A stretch of DNA of 64,000 bases from Paenibacillus macerans. Its GTDB lineage: Bacteria; Bacillota; Bacilli; Paenibacillales; Paenibacillaceae. Made by a program: the position numbers and the translations under genes. Position 1 is the stretch's first letter. Every line of letters starts with the position of its first letter. The stretch is taken from positions 1,337,001-1,401,000 of the forward strand of contig NZ_UGSI01000002.1 of assembly GCF_900454495.1 (NCBI RefSeq), in the 5' to 3' direction. Under the pieces are notes generated by a model. The model worked only from the letters and a program-made list of their open reading frames with translations. It made no database searches and was not told the DNA's origin. Below are positions 34,423 to 42,693 of this stretch, one piece after another.

Positions 34423-35180
34423 TCCGCCGGATGCTGGAGTCGCTGCTGCCCGCACTGAGCAGGAGAGTCGTTGTGTTCCTCAGCGGAGGCACAGTGAACG
34501 AAGGTTGTGTAGCCAGGATACTGGCGGATTATCCGCTGTACCGCTACAGTCTCGTCATCGATGACAGCCCCGGCCTGCCCCCGCTGGATGAGACGCTGCT
34601 GTCCCGGTTGTCCGCACGCAGATTAAACGGGCTGGCCGAAATCGAGCAAGCCTTGCGCGAGGCGGAACTGGTGCTGATTCCGCTCGCCACCCGGGGCACA
34701 TTAAGCAAGATCGCGCTTGGCATCGCCGACAGCCCGCTTACCGCCGGCATCGCCGCGGCGATCATGCAGCGCAAGGAGATCGTCGCGGTCCGTGACGGCT
34801 ATGATCCGCTACATACCGTGCAGGCCGCTGCCGGGCTGGGCGGAAACGGGGCGTACAACAGGATGCTGCTGGGTTATGAGCGTACATTGCAGGACTTTGG
34901 CGTCAAGGTAGTCACACTCGCGGAGTTCCGCGAAACGCTGAGCACGCATGGATTGCAGCCGGAGGGAGCCCCTGCAGCCGACATTTCGCCAGGCAGCGGA
35001 AGGCCAGCCGATCTAAACCCGCCGAACGCCATCCATCTGCCGGATTCGGTCATTACTCTGGCCGATGTGCAACATATTTCAGGGGGGACGCTGAGCGCGC
35101 GGGAGGATGCCATCATCACACCGTTGGCCCGTGAGCTGCTGGAAGCTCGCAGGATAGAGCTCCGTTTTCTGAAAAAGTAA
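34401..35180 (+). CDS. Microcompartment-associated flavoprotein (HFCD-like)
   Basis: The 259 aa protein has VVVFLSGGTVNEGCVARIL, LVLIPLATRGTLSKIALGIA and IAAAIMQRKEIVAV, which resemble FMN-binding HFCD flavoproteins such as dipicolinate synthase B and Dfp. Proteins of this type occur in several glycyl radical enzyme microcompartment loci with unknown function, perhaps electron transfer or cofactor handling. It overlaps eutJ by 22 bp and has AAAGGAG upstream. The last 60 residues (ITLADVQHISGGTLSARED) look like a second small domain. Confidence 0.75.
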   Translation: MLPAEALIRRMLESLLPALSRRVVVFLSGGTVNEGCVARILADYPLYRYSLVIDDSPGLPPLDETLLSRLSARRLNGLAEIEQALREAELVLIPLATRGTLSKIALGIADSPLTAGIAAAIMQRKEIVAVRDGYDPLHTVQAAAGLGGNGAYNRMLLGYERTLQDFGVKVVTLAEFRETLSTHGLQPEGAPAADISPGSGRPADLNPPNAIHLPDSVITLADVQHISGGTLSAREDAIITPLARELLEARRIELRFLKK

Positions 35181-35216
35181 GTGAGCAACAAGCATAAGAA
35201 GCAGGAGGAAACGGCA

Positions 35217-36725
35217 ATGAAGATTCTGGATCATGATCTGCAATCCATACAGGAGGTTCGCGTCATTCTCGCAGCCGCCAAGCAAGCCCAGAAGGTTTTG
35301 CAAAGCTACAGTCAGGAGCAAATTGATCACATTGTAGCGCAGGTGGCCGCGGCTGCGGAACAGTCCGCCGTCAAGCTCGCCCAAATGGCCCACGAGGAGA
35401 CCGGATTTGGCCGCTGGGAAGACAAGGTCATTAAGAATACATTCGCCAGCAGACAGCTGTACCGGCATATTAAGGACATGAAGACCGTCGGTGTAATTGC
35501 CATCCATGAAACCGATCAGATCGTGGATATCGCCGTACCGGTCGGTGTGATCGCCGGGCTGATTCCATCGACCAATCCAACTTCGACAGTGATTTACAAA
35601 AGCTTGCTGGCACTGAAGACAGGCAACGCTATCGTCTTTTCGCCTCATCCGTCCGCACGCCGCTGCATTAGCGAGACGGTGGCCCTTCTCTCCTCTGCGG
35701 CGGTGCAGGCGGGAGCGCCTGAAGGCATTCTGGGCTGCCTGTCTATTCTCAGCATGCCGGGCACCAGCGAGCTGATGAAGCACCGCGACACCTCGCTTAT
35801 CCTGGCCACCGGCGGGGAAGCGATGGTGAAGGCGGCTTACAGCTCCGGCACGCCTGCCATCGGTGTCGGCCCGGGCAATGGCCCGGCCTTCATAGAGCGG
35901 TCGGCGGATATCCCGCGCGCGGTTAAGCAGATTATCGACAGCAAGACGTTTGATTACGGGGTTATCTGCGCTTCCGAGCAATCGATTGTGGTGGAGAAGG
36001 AGAGCAGACAGCAGGTTGTACAAGAACTGCTGCGGCAAGGAGCCTACTTCCTGAACAGCGAGCAATCGGCCCAGTTGGGCTCCTTCCTGCTGCGGGGCAA
36101 TGGCACAATTAATCCGCAAGCGGTCGGCAAGTCGCCGGAGAGGCTGGCGGCGATGGCCGGCTTCAGCATTCCGGCCGGAAGCCGGGTGCTGATCTCGGAG
36201 CAGGCGACCGTTTCCCGCAGCAATCCTTATTCCCGGGAGAAGCTGGCGCCTGTGCTGGCTTTTTATGAGGCAGAGGATTGGCAATCGGCCTGCGAGCGCT
36301 GCATGGAGCTGCTGGAAGGGGAGGGCAAAGGCCATACCATGACGATCCATTCGCGCAATGAAGCGGTGATCCGGGAGTTTGCGCTCCACAAGCAGGTGTC
36401 ACGCCTGCTTGTTAATACTCCGGCGGCGCTGGGCGGCATTGGGGCAACCACGAATCTTCCTCCGGCCATGACGTTGGGGTGCGGTGCGGTTGGCGGCAGC
36501 TCCACATCGGATAACATCGGCCCGATGAACCTGCTGAACATCCGCCGCTTAGCCTATGGTGTGCGCGAGATGGAGGATTTGCGGGAGCCTGTGCCGATGT
36601 GTGCGGCAAAACAGGTGACGGCTGAGGCAGCGGCGGCATCGGCAGCACCGGCGGCGCCGGCAGCAATGAATGAGGCCCAACTGGAAGCGATCGTACAGCA
36701 GCTGCTGCGGCAACTAATGGGATAA
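35217..36725 (+). CDS. CoA-acylating aldehyde dehydrogenase with C-terminal encapsulation peptide (PduP-like)
   Basis: The 502 aa enzyme oxidises propionaldehyde to propionyl-CoA with NAD and CoA. The catalytic Cys lies in FDYGVICASEQ. GVIAGLIPSTNPTSTVIYKS and GIGATTNLPPAMTLGCG are typical of the PduP/AdhE type. AGGAGG at 8 nt supports ATG 35217 over an earlier frame start at 35181. The Ala/Pro-rich linker AAASAAPAAPAA is followed by NEAQLEAIVQQLLRQLMG, an amphipathic helix that should target the enzyme to the shell lumen. Confidence 0.94.
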   Translation: MKILDHDLQSIQEVRVILAAAKQAQKVLQSYSQEQIDHIVAQVAAAAEQSAVKLAQMAHEETGFGRWEDKVIKNTFASRQLYRHIKDMKTVGVIAIHETDQIVDIAVPVGVIAGLIPSTNPTSTVIYKSLLALKTGNAIVFSPHPSARRCISETVALLSSAAVQAGAPEGILGCLSILSMPGTSELMKHRDTSLILATGGEAMVKAAYSSGTPAIGVGPGNGPAFIERSADIPRAVKQIIDSKTFDYGVICASEQSIVVEKESRQQVVQELLRQGAYFLNSEQSAQLGSFLLRGNGTINPQAVGKSPERLAAMAGFSIPAGSRVLISEQATVSRSNPYSREKLAPVLAFYEAEDWQSACERCMELLEGEGKGHTMTIHSRNEAVIREFALHKQVSRLLVNTPAALGGIGATTNLPPAMTLGCGAVGGSSTSDNIGPMNLLNIRRLAYGVREMEDLREPVPMCAAKQVTAEAAAASAAPAAPAAMNEAQLEAIVQQLLRQLMG

Positions 36726-36740
36726 GGGAGGAATCACAGC

Positions 36741-37004
36741 ATGCATCTGGCTACAGTCATCGGCAAGGTCGTCTCTACCCAGAAATGTGAGAAGCTGATC
36801 GGCGCCAAGCTGCTTATGATCAAATCAGTGGACGAGAAGCGCAGAATGACCGGTGATGATGTGTTCGTTGCCATTGATATGGTTGGCGCGGGAATCGGTG
36901 ACCTGGTGCTGATTGACTGGGGCAGTTCCATGTATGAGGACATCCGCTTATCCGCAGATATGTCCATTGTCGGAATTGTGGACGATTTGCAGACCGACGA
37001 ATGA
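36741..37004 (+). CDS. Pentameric shell vertex protein (BMC-P, EutN/CcmL/PduN family)
   Basis: The 87 aa OB-fold protein starts MHLATVIGKVVSTQKCEKL and contains VFVAIDMVGAGIGDLVLIDWGSS, the classical EutN/CcmL pattern. Pentamers cap the vertices of the shell. GGGAGG is the ribosome binding site. It is the only vertex protein in the locus, which is sufficient for a closed shell. Confidence 0.95.
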   Translation: MHLATVIGKVVSTQKCEKLIGAKLLMIKSVDEKRRMTGDDVFVAIDMVGAGIGDLVLIDWGSSMYEDIRLSADMSIVGIVDDLQTDE

Positions 37005-37024
37005 CGTGGAACGGAGGCAGAGGA

Positions 37025-38158
37025 ATGAAGCGTTTTTGTGTAAAGACGGAGGTCTATTTTGATTCAGGCGCGCTTGAATATTTAACACTGCTCGATAACC
37101 GCCGGGCACTGGTCATTACCGATCCTTTTATGGTGCAGGCCGGGTTCGCGGATACATTAATTCATATTCTGAAAACCAGTGTGGAGGATTACCGGCTCTT
37201 CACCGGCGTACAGCCTGATCCGCCTGTTGAGGCGGTGGCCGCCGGAGTGAAGGAGTACCTGGCTTTCCGTCCCGATCTGATCATTGCCCTGGGCGGAGGA
37301 TCTACCATTGACGCGGCAAAAAGCATTCTGCTGTTTGCCCGCCAGCATGCCGGTAATGCGGATGACGGCGGCAAGCCGCTGTTCATCGCCATTCCGACGA
37401 CAAGCGGCACCGGATCGGAAGTGACCTCCTATTCGGTCATGACGCTGGGCGACACGAAGATTCCGCTCGTCTCACAGGACATCATCCCGGATGTGGCGAT
37501 CCTGGACGCCGCCTTTCTGAGAACCGTGCCGCCGCAGATTACCGCCGATACCGCCATTGATGCGCTAACGCATGCCATCGAAGCTTATGTGTCGAGCGAG
37601 CATTCCGATTATACGGATGCGCTTTGCGAGAAGACCGTCGAGCTGATCTTTGACTATCTGCTGCGCGCCTATCACAGCGGCGACGATCTGGAGGCGCGGG
37701 AGCGCCTGCACAATGCCTCCTGTCTGGCAGGCATGGCGTTTACGAACGCGGCGCTGGGCATTACCCACAGCATGGCACATACGCTGGGCGGGCATTTTCA
37801 TCTGCCGCATGGACGGGCGAACGCCGTGCTGCTGCCCCACATTATCGAATACAACGCTGACCTGGAGAGCGGCGGTGAGAGCCGGGCGGCGACGCGTTAT
37901 TGCAAGCTGGCCCGTCGCCTGCATCTTCCGGCGTCAACGGTGGCGGAGGGCGTGGCCAGCCTCGTTTCGGCGGTGCGGGCGCTGCAGAAGCTCACCGGCA
38001 CACCGGCATCGCTGGAGGCGGCCGGCATCGACCGGGAGGCTTATGAAGCACTGCTGTCCGCGATGAGCCAGGCGGCGCTGAAGGACAAATGCACCGCGGC
38101 CAATCCGCGCGAGGTCAATGTTCAGCAACTGGAGCAGCTGTTTCGTAAAGTGTATTAG
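37025..38158 (+). CDS. Iron-containing alcohol dehydrogenase (PduQ-like)
   Basis: The 377 aa enzyme reduces propionaldehyde to 1-propanol and recycles NADH to NAD inside the compartment. Motifs are LIIALGGGSTIDAAKS, FIAIPTTSGTGSEVTSYSV and the metal-binding DALTHAIEAY, followed by THSMAHTLGGHFHLPHG. GGAGG 7 nt upstream fixes ATG 37025. The 8 codons before are not needed. Confidence 0.92.
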   Translation: MKRFCVKTEVYFDSGALEYLTLLDNRRALVITDPFMVQAGFADTLIHILKTSVEDYRLFTGVQPDPPVEAVAAGVKEYLAFRPDLIIALGGGSTIDAAKSILLFARQHAGNADDGGKPLFIAIPTTSGTGSEVTSYSVMTLGDTKIPLVSQDIIPDVAILDAAFLRTVPPQITADTAIDALTHAIEAYVSSEHSDYTDALCEKTVELIFDYLLRAYHSGDDLEARERLHNASCLAGMAFTNAALGITHSMAHTLGGHFHLPHGRANAVLLPHIIEYNADLESGGESRAATRYCKLARRLHLPASTVAEGVASLVSAVRALQKLTGTPASLEAAGIDREAYEALLSAMSQAALKDKCTAANPREVNVQQLEQLFRKVY

Positions 38159-38163
38159 CGCTT

Positions 38164-38256
38164 AGTAAAGCGAGTTTTACCGAAGTCTGTTCAATGAGAG
38201 TTTTACCATAGTGATGCTAAGAAGTGATGCTAACAAAACTTGCAGGAGAGTGAGCC
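38164..38256 (+). repeat. Repeat family C copy: leader of the aquaporin gene
   Basis: AAGCGAGTTTTACCGAAGTC, then GAGAGTTTTACC, AGTGATGCTAAGAAGTGATG and ACAAAACTTGCAGGAGAGTG precede the aquaporin ATG. The words match the leader at 20068-20135, including the position of ACAAAACTT just before the ribosome binding site. GTGATGCTAA occurs twice here, 16 bp apart, so the copy seems partly duplicated. Confidence 0.55.
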
Positions 38257-39081
38257 ATGAAAAAGACGCTGCTCGGCGAATGCCTCGCGGAGTTCATTGG
38301 AACATTCATCTTTCTATTTATCGGCCTCGCGGCTGTGGTCTCGCTGGTTGCTGGGGGTTCGGACATCACCTGGGCGGAACTGACGCTAACCTGGGGGTTC
38401 GCGGTCATGCTCGGTGTTTATATTGCCGGTCATATCTCGGGTGCGCACCTCAATCCGGCGGTAACGATCAGTCTGGCCGTCTGGAGCGGATTTCGGCGCA
38501 GCAAAGTGATTCCTTATATTGCTGCGCAGATCCTCGGCGCATTTGCCGGGGCAGCAACTGTGTATGCGATCTACCGCAATATGATCCTTGCTTATGAGCA
38601 GGGGGCGGGGATTGTTCGTAGTACGGCCGGCGGCCGGGCCACGGCCAGTATGTTCAGTACCTTCCCGCAAAGCGGGCTGTCCCTGCTGCAAGCCGGTCTG
38701 ATCGAACTCATCATTACTGCCGTTCTTATGCTGGTGATCCTGGCCGTAACCGACGGCCGCAATGGCGCCGCACCCCGGGCGGGACTGGCCGCTGTGTCCA
38801 TCGGGCTGACTGTGGCCGTTCTGGGTATCGGCTTCGGGCGCCTCACCGGCTTCGCGATGAACCCGGCGCGTGACCTGGGTCCGCGCTTGTTGCTGCTGCT
38901 CTCCGGCTGGGGAACGAACGCCCTCGGTCCGAATCTTTACGGACTGATCGTGCCGGTATTTGGCCCGATTGCGGGCGCACTGGCCGGCGGCGCGGTGTAT
39001 CATAAGCTGATCGCGCCCTTTTATCCGGCGATGCCGGCCGTGGTGCTGTCAGCGAAGGATCAGGACCAGCCGGCATCCTAA
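38257..39081 (+). CDS. MIP-family channel (glycerol/propanediol facilitator, PduF-like)
   Basis: The 274 aa protein has six membrane segments and both NPA boxes: GAHLNPAVTIS at about 65-75 and FAMNPARDLGPRLL at about 205. The Asp after the second NPA (NPARD) is a marker of glycerol-facilitating channels. It would let 1,2-propanediol or glycerol in. Position between the alcohol dehydrogenase and dehydratase genes supports this. Confidence 0.92.
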   Translation: MKKTLLGECLAEFIGTFIFLFIGLAAVVSLVAGGSDITWAELTLTWGFAVMLGVYIAGHISGAHLNPAVTISLAVWSGFRRSKVIPYIAAQILGAFAGAATVYAIYRNMILAYEQGAGIVRSTAGGRATASMFSTFPQSGLSLLQAGLIELIITAVLMLVILAVTDGRNGAAPRAGLAAVSIGLTVAVLGIGFGRLTGFAMNPARDLGPRLLLLLSGWGTNALGPNLYGLIVPVFGPIAGALAGGAVYHKLIAPFYPAMPAVVLSAKDQDQPAS

Positions 39082-39144
39082 CCGGGTGTTTCATGAACAG
39101 CTTATCAAGCATTATGAAAGCAAACTGAAGGGGGAAGCTATACG

Positions 39145-41712
39145 ATGACAAAAGTGTATGATATGCCCAAATCAGCACCAGTGACCGGCCGGATCGGCCA
39201 TCTGATCGACAACCTGATGTCCGGCACGCCGGAGATCGAAGCCGAAAGAGCGGTCCTGATTACGGAATCTTTTAAGCAAACCGAGCACCTTCCGATGATT
39301 ATCCGCCGCGCCAAAGCGCTGGAGCATATTTTGCGGAACATGACGCTGGTGATCCGGGACAAAGAGCTGATCGTGGGCAATTTGACCGTCAAACCAAGAG
39401 GCTGCCAGATCTTTCCCGAATTTTCGAACCGTTGGCTGCTGAGCGAATTCGACACGGTGGCCCGCAGAACGGGCGACGTGTTTACGATCTCGGATGATAC
39501 GGTCGGCAAGCTGAAGCAATCCTTTGAATATTGGAACGGCCGCACGGTGCAGGAGCTGGCAACCTCCTTCATGTCTCCCGAAGCGCTGACGGCGCTGGAT
39601 GCGGAAGTTTTTACGGTAGGCAATTATTATAATAACGGCGTTGGCCATATTTCTGTGGATTATGGAAAGGTGCTGTCCAAGGGCTTCAAGGGCATCATCG
39701 AGGAGGCGCAGCAGGCCAAAGCGGAGGCGGACCGTTCGTTGCCGGATTATATCAAAAAAGAACAGTTTCTGAACGCGGTGATCATCTCGGCGGAAGCGGC
39801 CATCCAGTTCGGTAAACGGTTCGCGGAGCTGGCCAAGAATCAGGCCGCAGCCTGCAGCGACGGTGTCCGCCAGCGGGAACTGCTGCAGATTGCCCGCAAT
39901 TGTGAGCGGGTTCCGGCGAATCCGGCATCCAGCTTCAGCGAAGCGGTACAGTGCTTCTGGTTCGTGCACATGCTGATCCAGGTGGAATCCAACGGGCACT
40001 CCGTGTCTCCGATGCGTTTTGACCAATACATGTATCCGTATTACAAACAGGATATCGAGCGCGGTACCCTTCGCCATGAAGAAGCCCAGGAACTGCTGGA
40101 CTGCCTGTGGGTGAAGCTGAACGAGGTTAACAAAATCCGCGACGAAGCCTCAAGCAAAGCTTTTGGCGGATACCCGATGTTTCAGAATCTGGTGGTCGGC
40201 GGTCAGAATGAGGAGGGGCTGGACGCCACCAACGAGCTGTCCTTCGCCTGCTTGGAGGCGACGGCCCATGTGAAGCTGCCGCAGCCTTCCGTCTCGATCC
40301 GCGTCTGGAACCGCACACCGGATGAACTGCTGCTGAAGGCAGCGGAGGTAAGCCGTCTGGGGCTTGGACTCCCGGCTTATTACAACGATGAGGTCATCAT
40401 CCCCGCGCTGGTCAGCCGTTCCGTAAGTCTGGCGGATGCGCGCGACTACGGCATTATCGGCTGCGTCGAGCCGCAAAAGGGCGGAAAAACCGAAGGCTGG
40501 CATGACGCCGCATTTTTCAATCTGCCGAAGGTGATGGAGTTTGTCATCGGCAACGGTACCGTCAATGGCAAAAAAGCCGGGATCACCACCGGAGACTTCA
40601 CCTCCTTCACCTCCCTGGATGAGATTATGGAGGCTTACCGCAAGCAGATGGAACATTTCGTCAATCTATTGGCTCAAGCGGATAATGCGGTGGATTATGC
40701 TCATGCGGAAAGAGCGCCGCTGCCGTTCCTGTCCTCCATGGTGTATGACTGCATCGGCAGAGGCAAATCGCTGCAGGAAGGCGGCGCCTTCTATAACTTC
40801 ACCGGACCGCAGGGCGTAGGTATTGCCAATGTAGCGGATGCCATGTACGCCATCCAGAAGGTGGTTTTCGAAGAGCGCAAAACAACGTTGTCGGAGCTGC
40901 AGGCAGCGCTTGAACGCAATTTTGGCCTGGCCCGGCCGGCTGCTGCTACAGCCCCCGCTCCCGTCTCGCCGGATACGTTAACCCAGGAGCATATTATTGA
41001 ATTGATCAAAAAGTTCCTCCTGGAAGGCAACCAAATATCGTTAGCCCAGTTGGGCGCGCAAGCGGATGTAAAGGTGGATCTCGGCAACAGCCGGAGCCAG
41101 GGCCAAGGCAATGACGCCCGCCTGCGCGAGTGGCTGATCGCCGCGCCGAAATACGGCAACGACATTGAGGAGGTCGATGAATTGGCCCGCCAGGTAGGAC
41201 TTGTCTACTGCCGTGAAGTGCAGAAGCATGTCAATCCGCGCGGCGGCACCTTCCAGCCCGGACTGTATCCGGCCTCGGCCAATGTGCCGCTGGGAGCCGC
41301 TACCGGTGCAACGGCGGACGGACGGCTGGCGGGCGAACCGCTGGCCGATGGCGTATCGCCGGTATCCGGCCGGGATACCAGCGGACCTACGGCTTCGGCC
41401 AACTCGGTCGCGAAGTTGGATCATCACATCGCCTCCAACGGTACGCTGTTCAATCAGAAGTTCCATCCGTCCGCGCTGAGCGGACCGGCGGGACTGGAGA
41501 AGCTGGCGGCGTTGGTCAGAGGATTTTTTGACCAGAAGGGGATGCATGTGCAGTTTAATGTGATCAGCCGCGATACACTGCTGGAGGCTCAGCGCAACCC
41601 CGAGAAATACAAGAACCTCGTCGTCCGTGTGGCTGGCTACAGCGCCCATTTCACCACACTCGACAAGAAACTGCAGGATGACATTATTAACCGGACGGAG
41701 CAGACGATGTAA
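39145..41712 (+). CDS. Glycyl radical diol dehydratase (B12-independent propanediol/glycerol dehydratase)
   Basis: The 855 aa enzyme turns 1,2-propanediol into propionaldehyde (or glycerol into 3-hydroxypropionaldehyde) by a thiyl radical. Key parts are C440 and E442 in GIIGCVEPQ, H285-S286 in SNGHSVSPMRFDQYMYPYY-type motif, TEGWHDAAFFNLP, and the radical G831 in VRVAGYSAHF. The GCVEP-TEGWHDAAFFN combination fits diol dehydratases better than choline TMA-lyase. About 62 extra residues (595-657) interrupt the usual sequence before WLIAAPKYGND: an Ala/Pro linker, the helix TLTQEHIIELIKKFLLEGN and a polar tail. It looks like an internal encapsulation peptide. Confidence 0.93.
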   Translation: MTKVYDMPKSAPVTGRIGHLIDNLMSGTPEIEAERAVLITESFKQTEHLPMIIRRAKALEHILRNMTLVIRDKELIVGNLTVKPRGCQIFPEFSNRWLLSEFDTVARRTGDVFTISDDTVGKLKQSFEYWNGRTVQELATSFMSPEALTALDAEVFTVGNYYNNGVGHISVDYGKVLSKGFKGIIEEAQQAKAEADRSLPDYIKKEQFLNAVIISAEAAIQFGKRFAELAKNQAAACSDGVRQRELLQIARNCERVPANPASSFSEAVQCFWFVHMLIQVESNGHSVSPMRFDQYMYPYYKQDIERGTLRHEEAQELLDCLWVKLNEVNKIRDEASSKAFGGYPMFQNLVVGGQNEEGLDATNELSFACLEATAHVKLPQPSVSIRVWNRTPDELLLKAAEVSRLGLGLPAYYNDEVIIPALVSRSVSLADARDYGIIGCVEPQKGGKTEGWHDAAFFNLPKVMEFVIGNGTVNGKKAGITTGDFTSFTSLDEIMEAYRKQMEHFVNLLAQADNAVDYAHAERAPLPFLSSMVYDCIGRGKSLQEGGAFYNFTGPQGVGIANVADAMYAIQKVVFEERKTTLSELQAALERNFGLARPAAATAPAPVSPDTLTQEHIIELIKKFLLEGNQISLAQLGAQADVKVDLGNSRSQGQGNDARLREWLIAAPKYGNDIEEVDELARQVGLVYCREVQKHVNPRGGTFQPGLYPASANVPLGAATGATADGRLAGEPLADGVSPVSGRDTSGPTASANSVAKLDHHIASNGTLFNQKFHPSALSGPAGLEKLAALVRGFFDQKGMHVQFNVISRDTLLEAQRNPEKYKNLVVRVAGYSAHFTTLDKKLQDDIINRTEQTM

Positions 41713-41735
41713 CTATATAGATCAGGAGGCCCACC

Positions 41736-42656
41736 ATGAATGAAGTCATTTGGGAAGCCAGGGGGATGGTCAGCGAAATTCAGCGCTTCTCGCTCCATGA
41801 CGGTCCAGGTATCCGCACAATCGTATTTCTGAAGGGCTGCCCGCTGCGCTGCAGCTGGTGCAGCAATCCCGAAACCCAGGCTCCCGGCAGCCAGCTGATG
41901 GTTCAGGAGGACAACTGCGTCAGCTGCGGACGCTGCGCCAATGTCTGTCCAGCGGGGGCCATCAGCTATCAGCCGAAGGTGACGGTTAACCGCCTAAGCT
42001 GCGTATCCTGCGGACTTTGCAGCGCCGAATGCGGCAGCGGGGCGCTGACTATGAACGGCAAAGAGATGAGCACCTCTGAGATTGTGTCCATTCTGCGCAA
42101 GGACGAGGCTTATTACCGGCGTTCCGGCGGGGGGATTACCCTCTCCGGCGGTGAACCGCTTTATCAGAGCGACTTCGTTCTGAACCTCCTTCGCGCCTGC
42201 AAGGATCAAGGCTGGAACACAGCGATTGAAACCACGGCCTTCTGTAATCCGGCCGTGCTGGATAACGTGCTGCCGCTGCTCGATACGGTTTTGCTGGACA
42301 TCAAGCACATGGAGGACAGCAAACACTATGAATATGTGCAGCAGTCCAACTCGCTGATTCTGGAGAACGCCCGGCGGATTGCCGGGCAGGGGGCGCAGAT
42401 GATCATTCGCGTTCCCGTCGTTCCGGGCTTCAACGACACCATCCATGAGATCGCCGCCATCGCCTCGTTCGCCGCGGAACTGCCGGGGGTGCGGGAACTG
42501 CATCTGCTGCCTTTTCACCGGCTGGGCGAGAATAAATACACCTATCTGGGTACGGAATACCATATGAAGCATCAGACGCCACCTCCAAGCGACGAGATGG
42601 AGAGCCTGCGCCATGTGGCGGAAGGTTATGGCTTGCGCTGCCAAATCGGAGGTTGA
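41736..42656 (+). CDS. Glycyl radical enzyme activase (radical SAM)
   Basis: The 306 aa protein makes the glycyl radical on the dehydratase with SAM and an Fe-S cluster. It has the radical SAM motif GCPLRCSWCSNPE at about residues 33-45 (CxxxCxxC). An inserted ferredoxin-like domain has two Cys sets, CVSCGRCANVCPAGA and CVSCGLCSAECGSGA. GGGITLSGGEP is the SAM-binding part. AGGAGG precedes ATG 41736. The pairing directly downstream of the dehydratase is standard. Confidence 0.95.
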   Translation: MNEVIWEARGMVSEIQRFSLHDGPGIRTIVFLKGCPLRCSWCSNPETQAPGSQLMVQEDNCVSCGRCANVCPAGAISYQPKVTVNRLSCVSCGLCSAECGSGALTMNGKEMSTSEIVSILRKDEAYYRRSGGGITLSGGEPLYQSDFVLNLLRACKDQGWNTAIETTAFCNPAVLDNVLPLLDTVLLDIKHMEDSKHYEYVQQSNSLILENARRIAGQGAQMIIRVPVVPGFNDTIHEIAAIASFAAELPGVRELHLLPFHRLGENKYTYLGTEYHMKHQTPPPSDEMESLRHVAEGYGLRCQIGG

Positions 42657-42693
42657 ATTAAAAAAGAAGTACGTATGAAAGGAAGAGCCGTTT

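Noticed and set aside
39172..40077. Minus-strand open frame opposite the glycyl radical enzyme
   Set aside because: Antisense shadow; no domain, no ribosome binding site.
39145..41712. Dehydratase considered as choline TMA-lyase (CutC)
   Set aside because: GCVEP is shared, but the HS pair in NGHSVSP and the TEGWHDAAFFN segment fit diol dehydratases, and the downstream PduP/PduQ/PduL set and PocR sensor fit propanediol.
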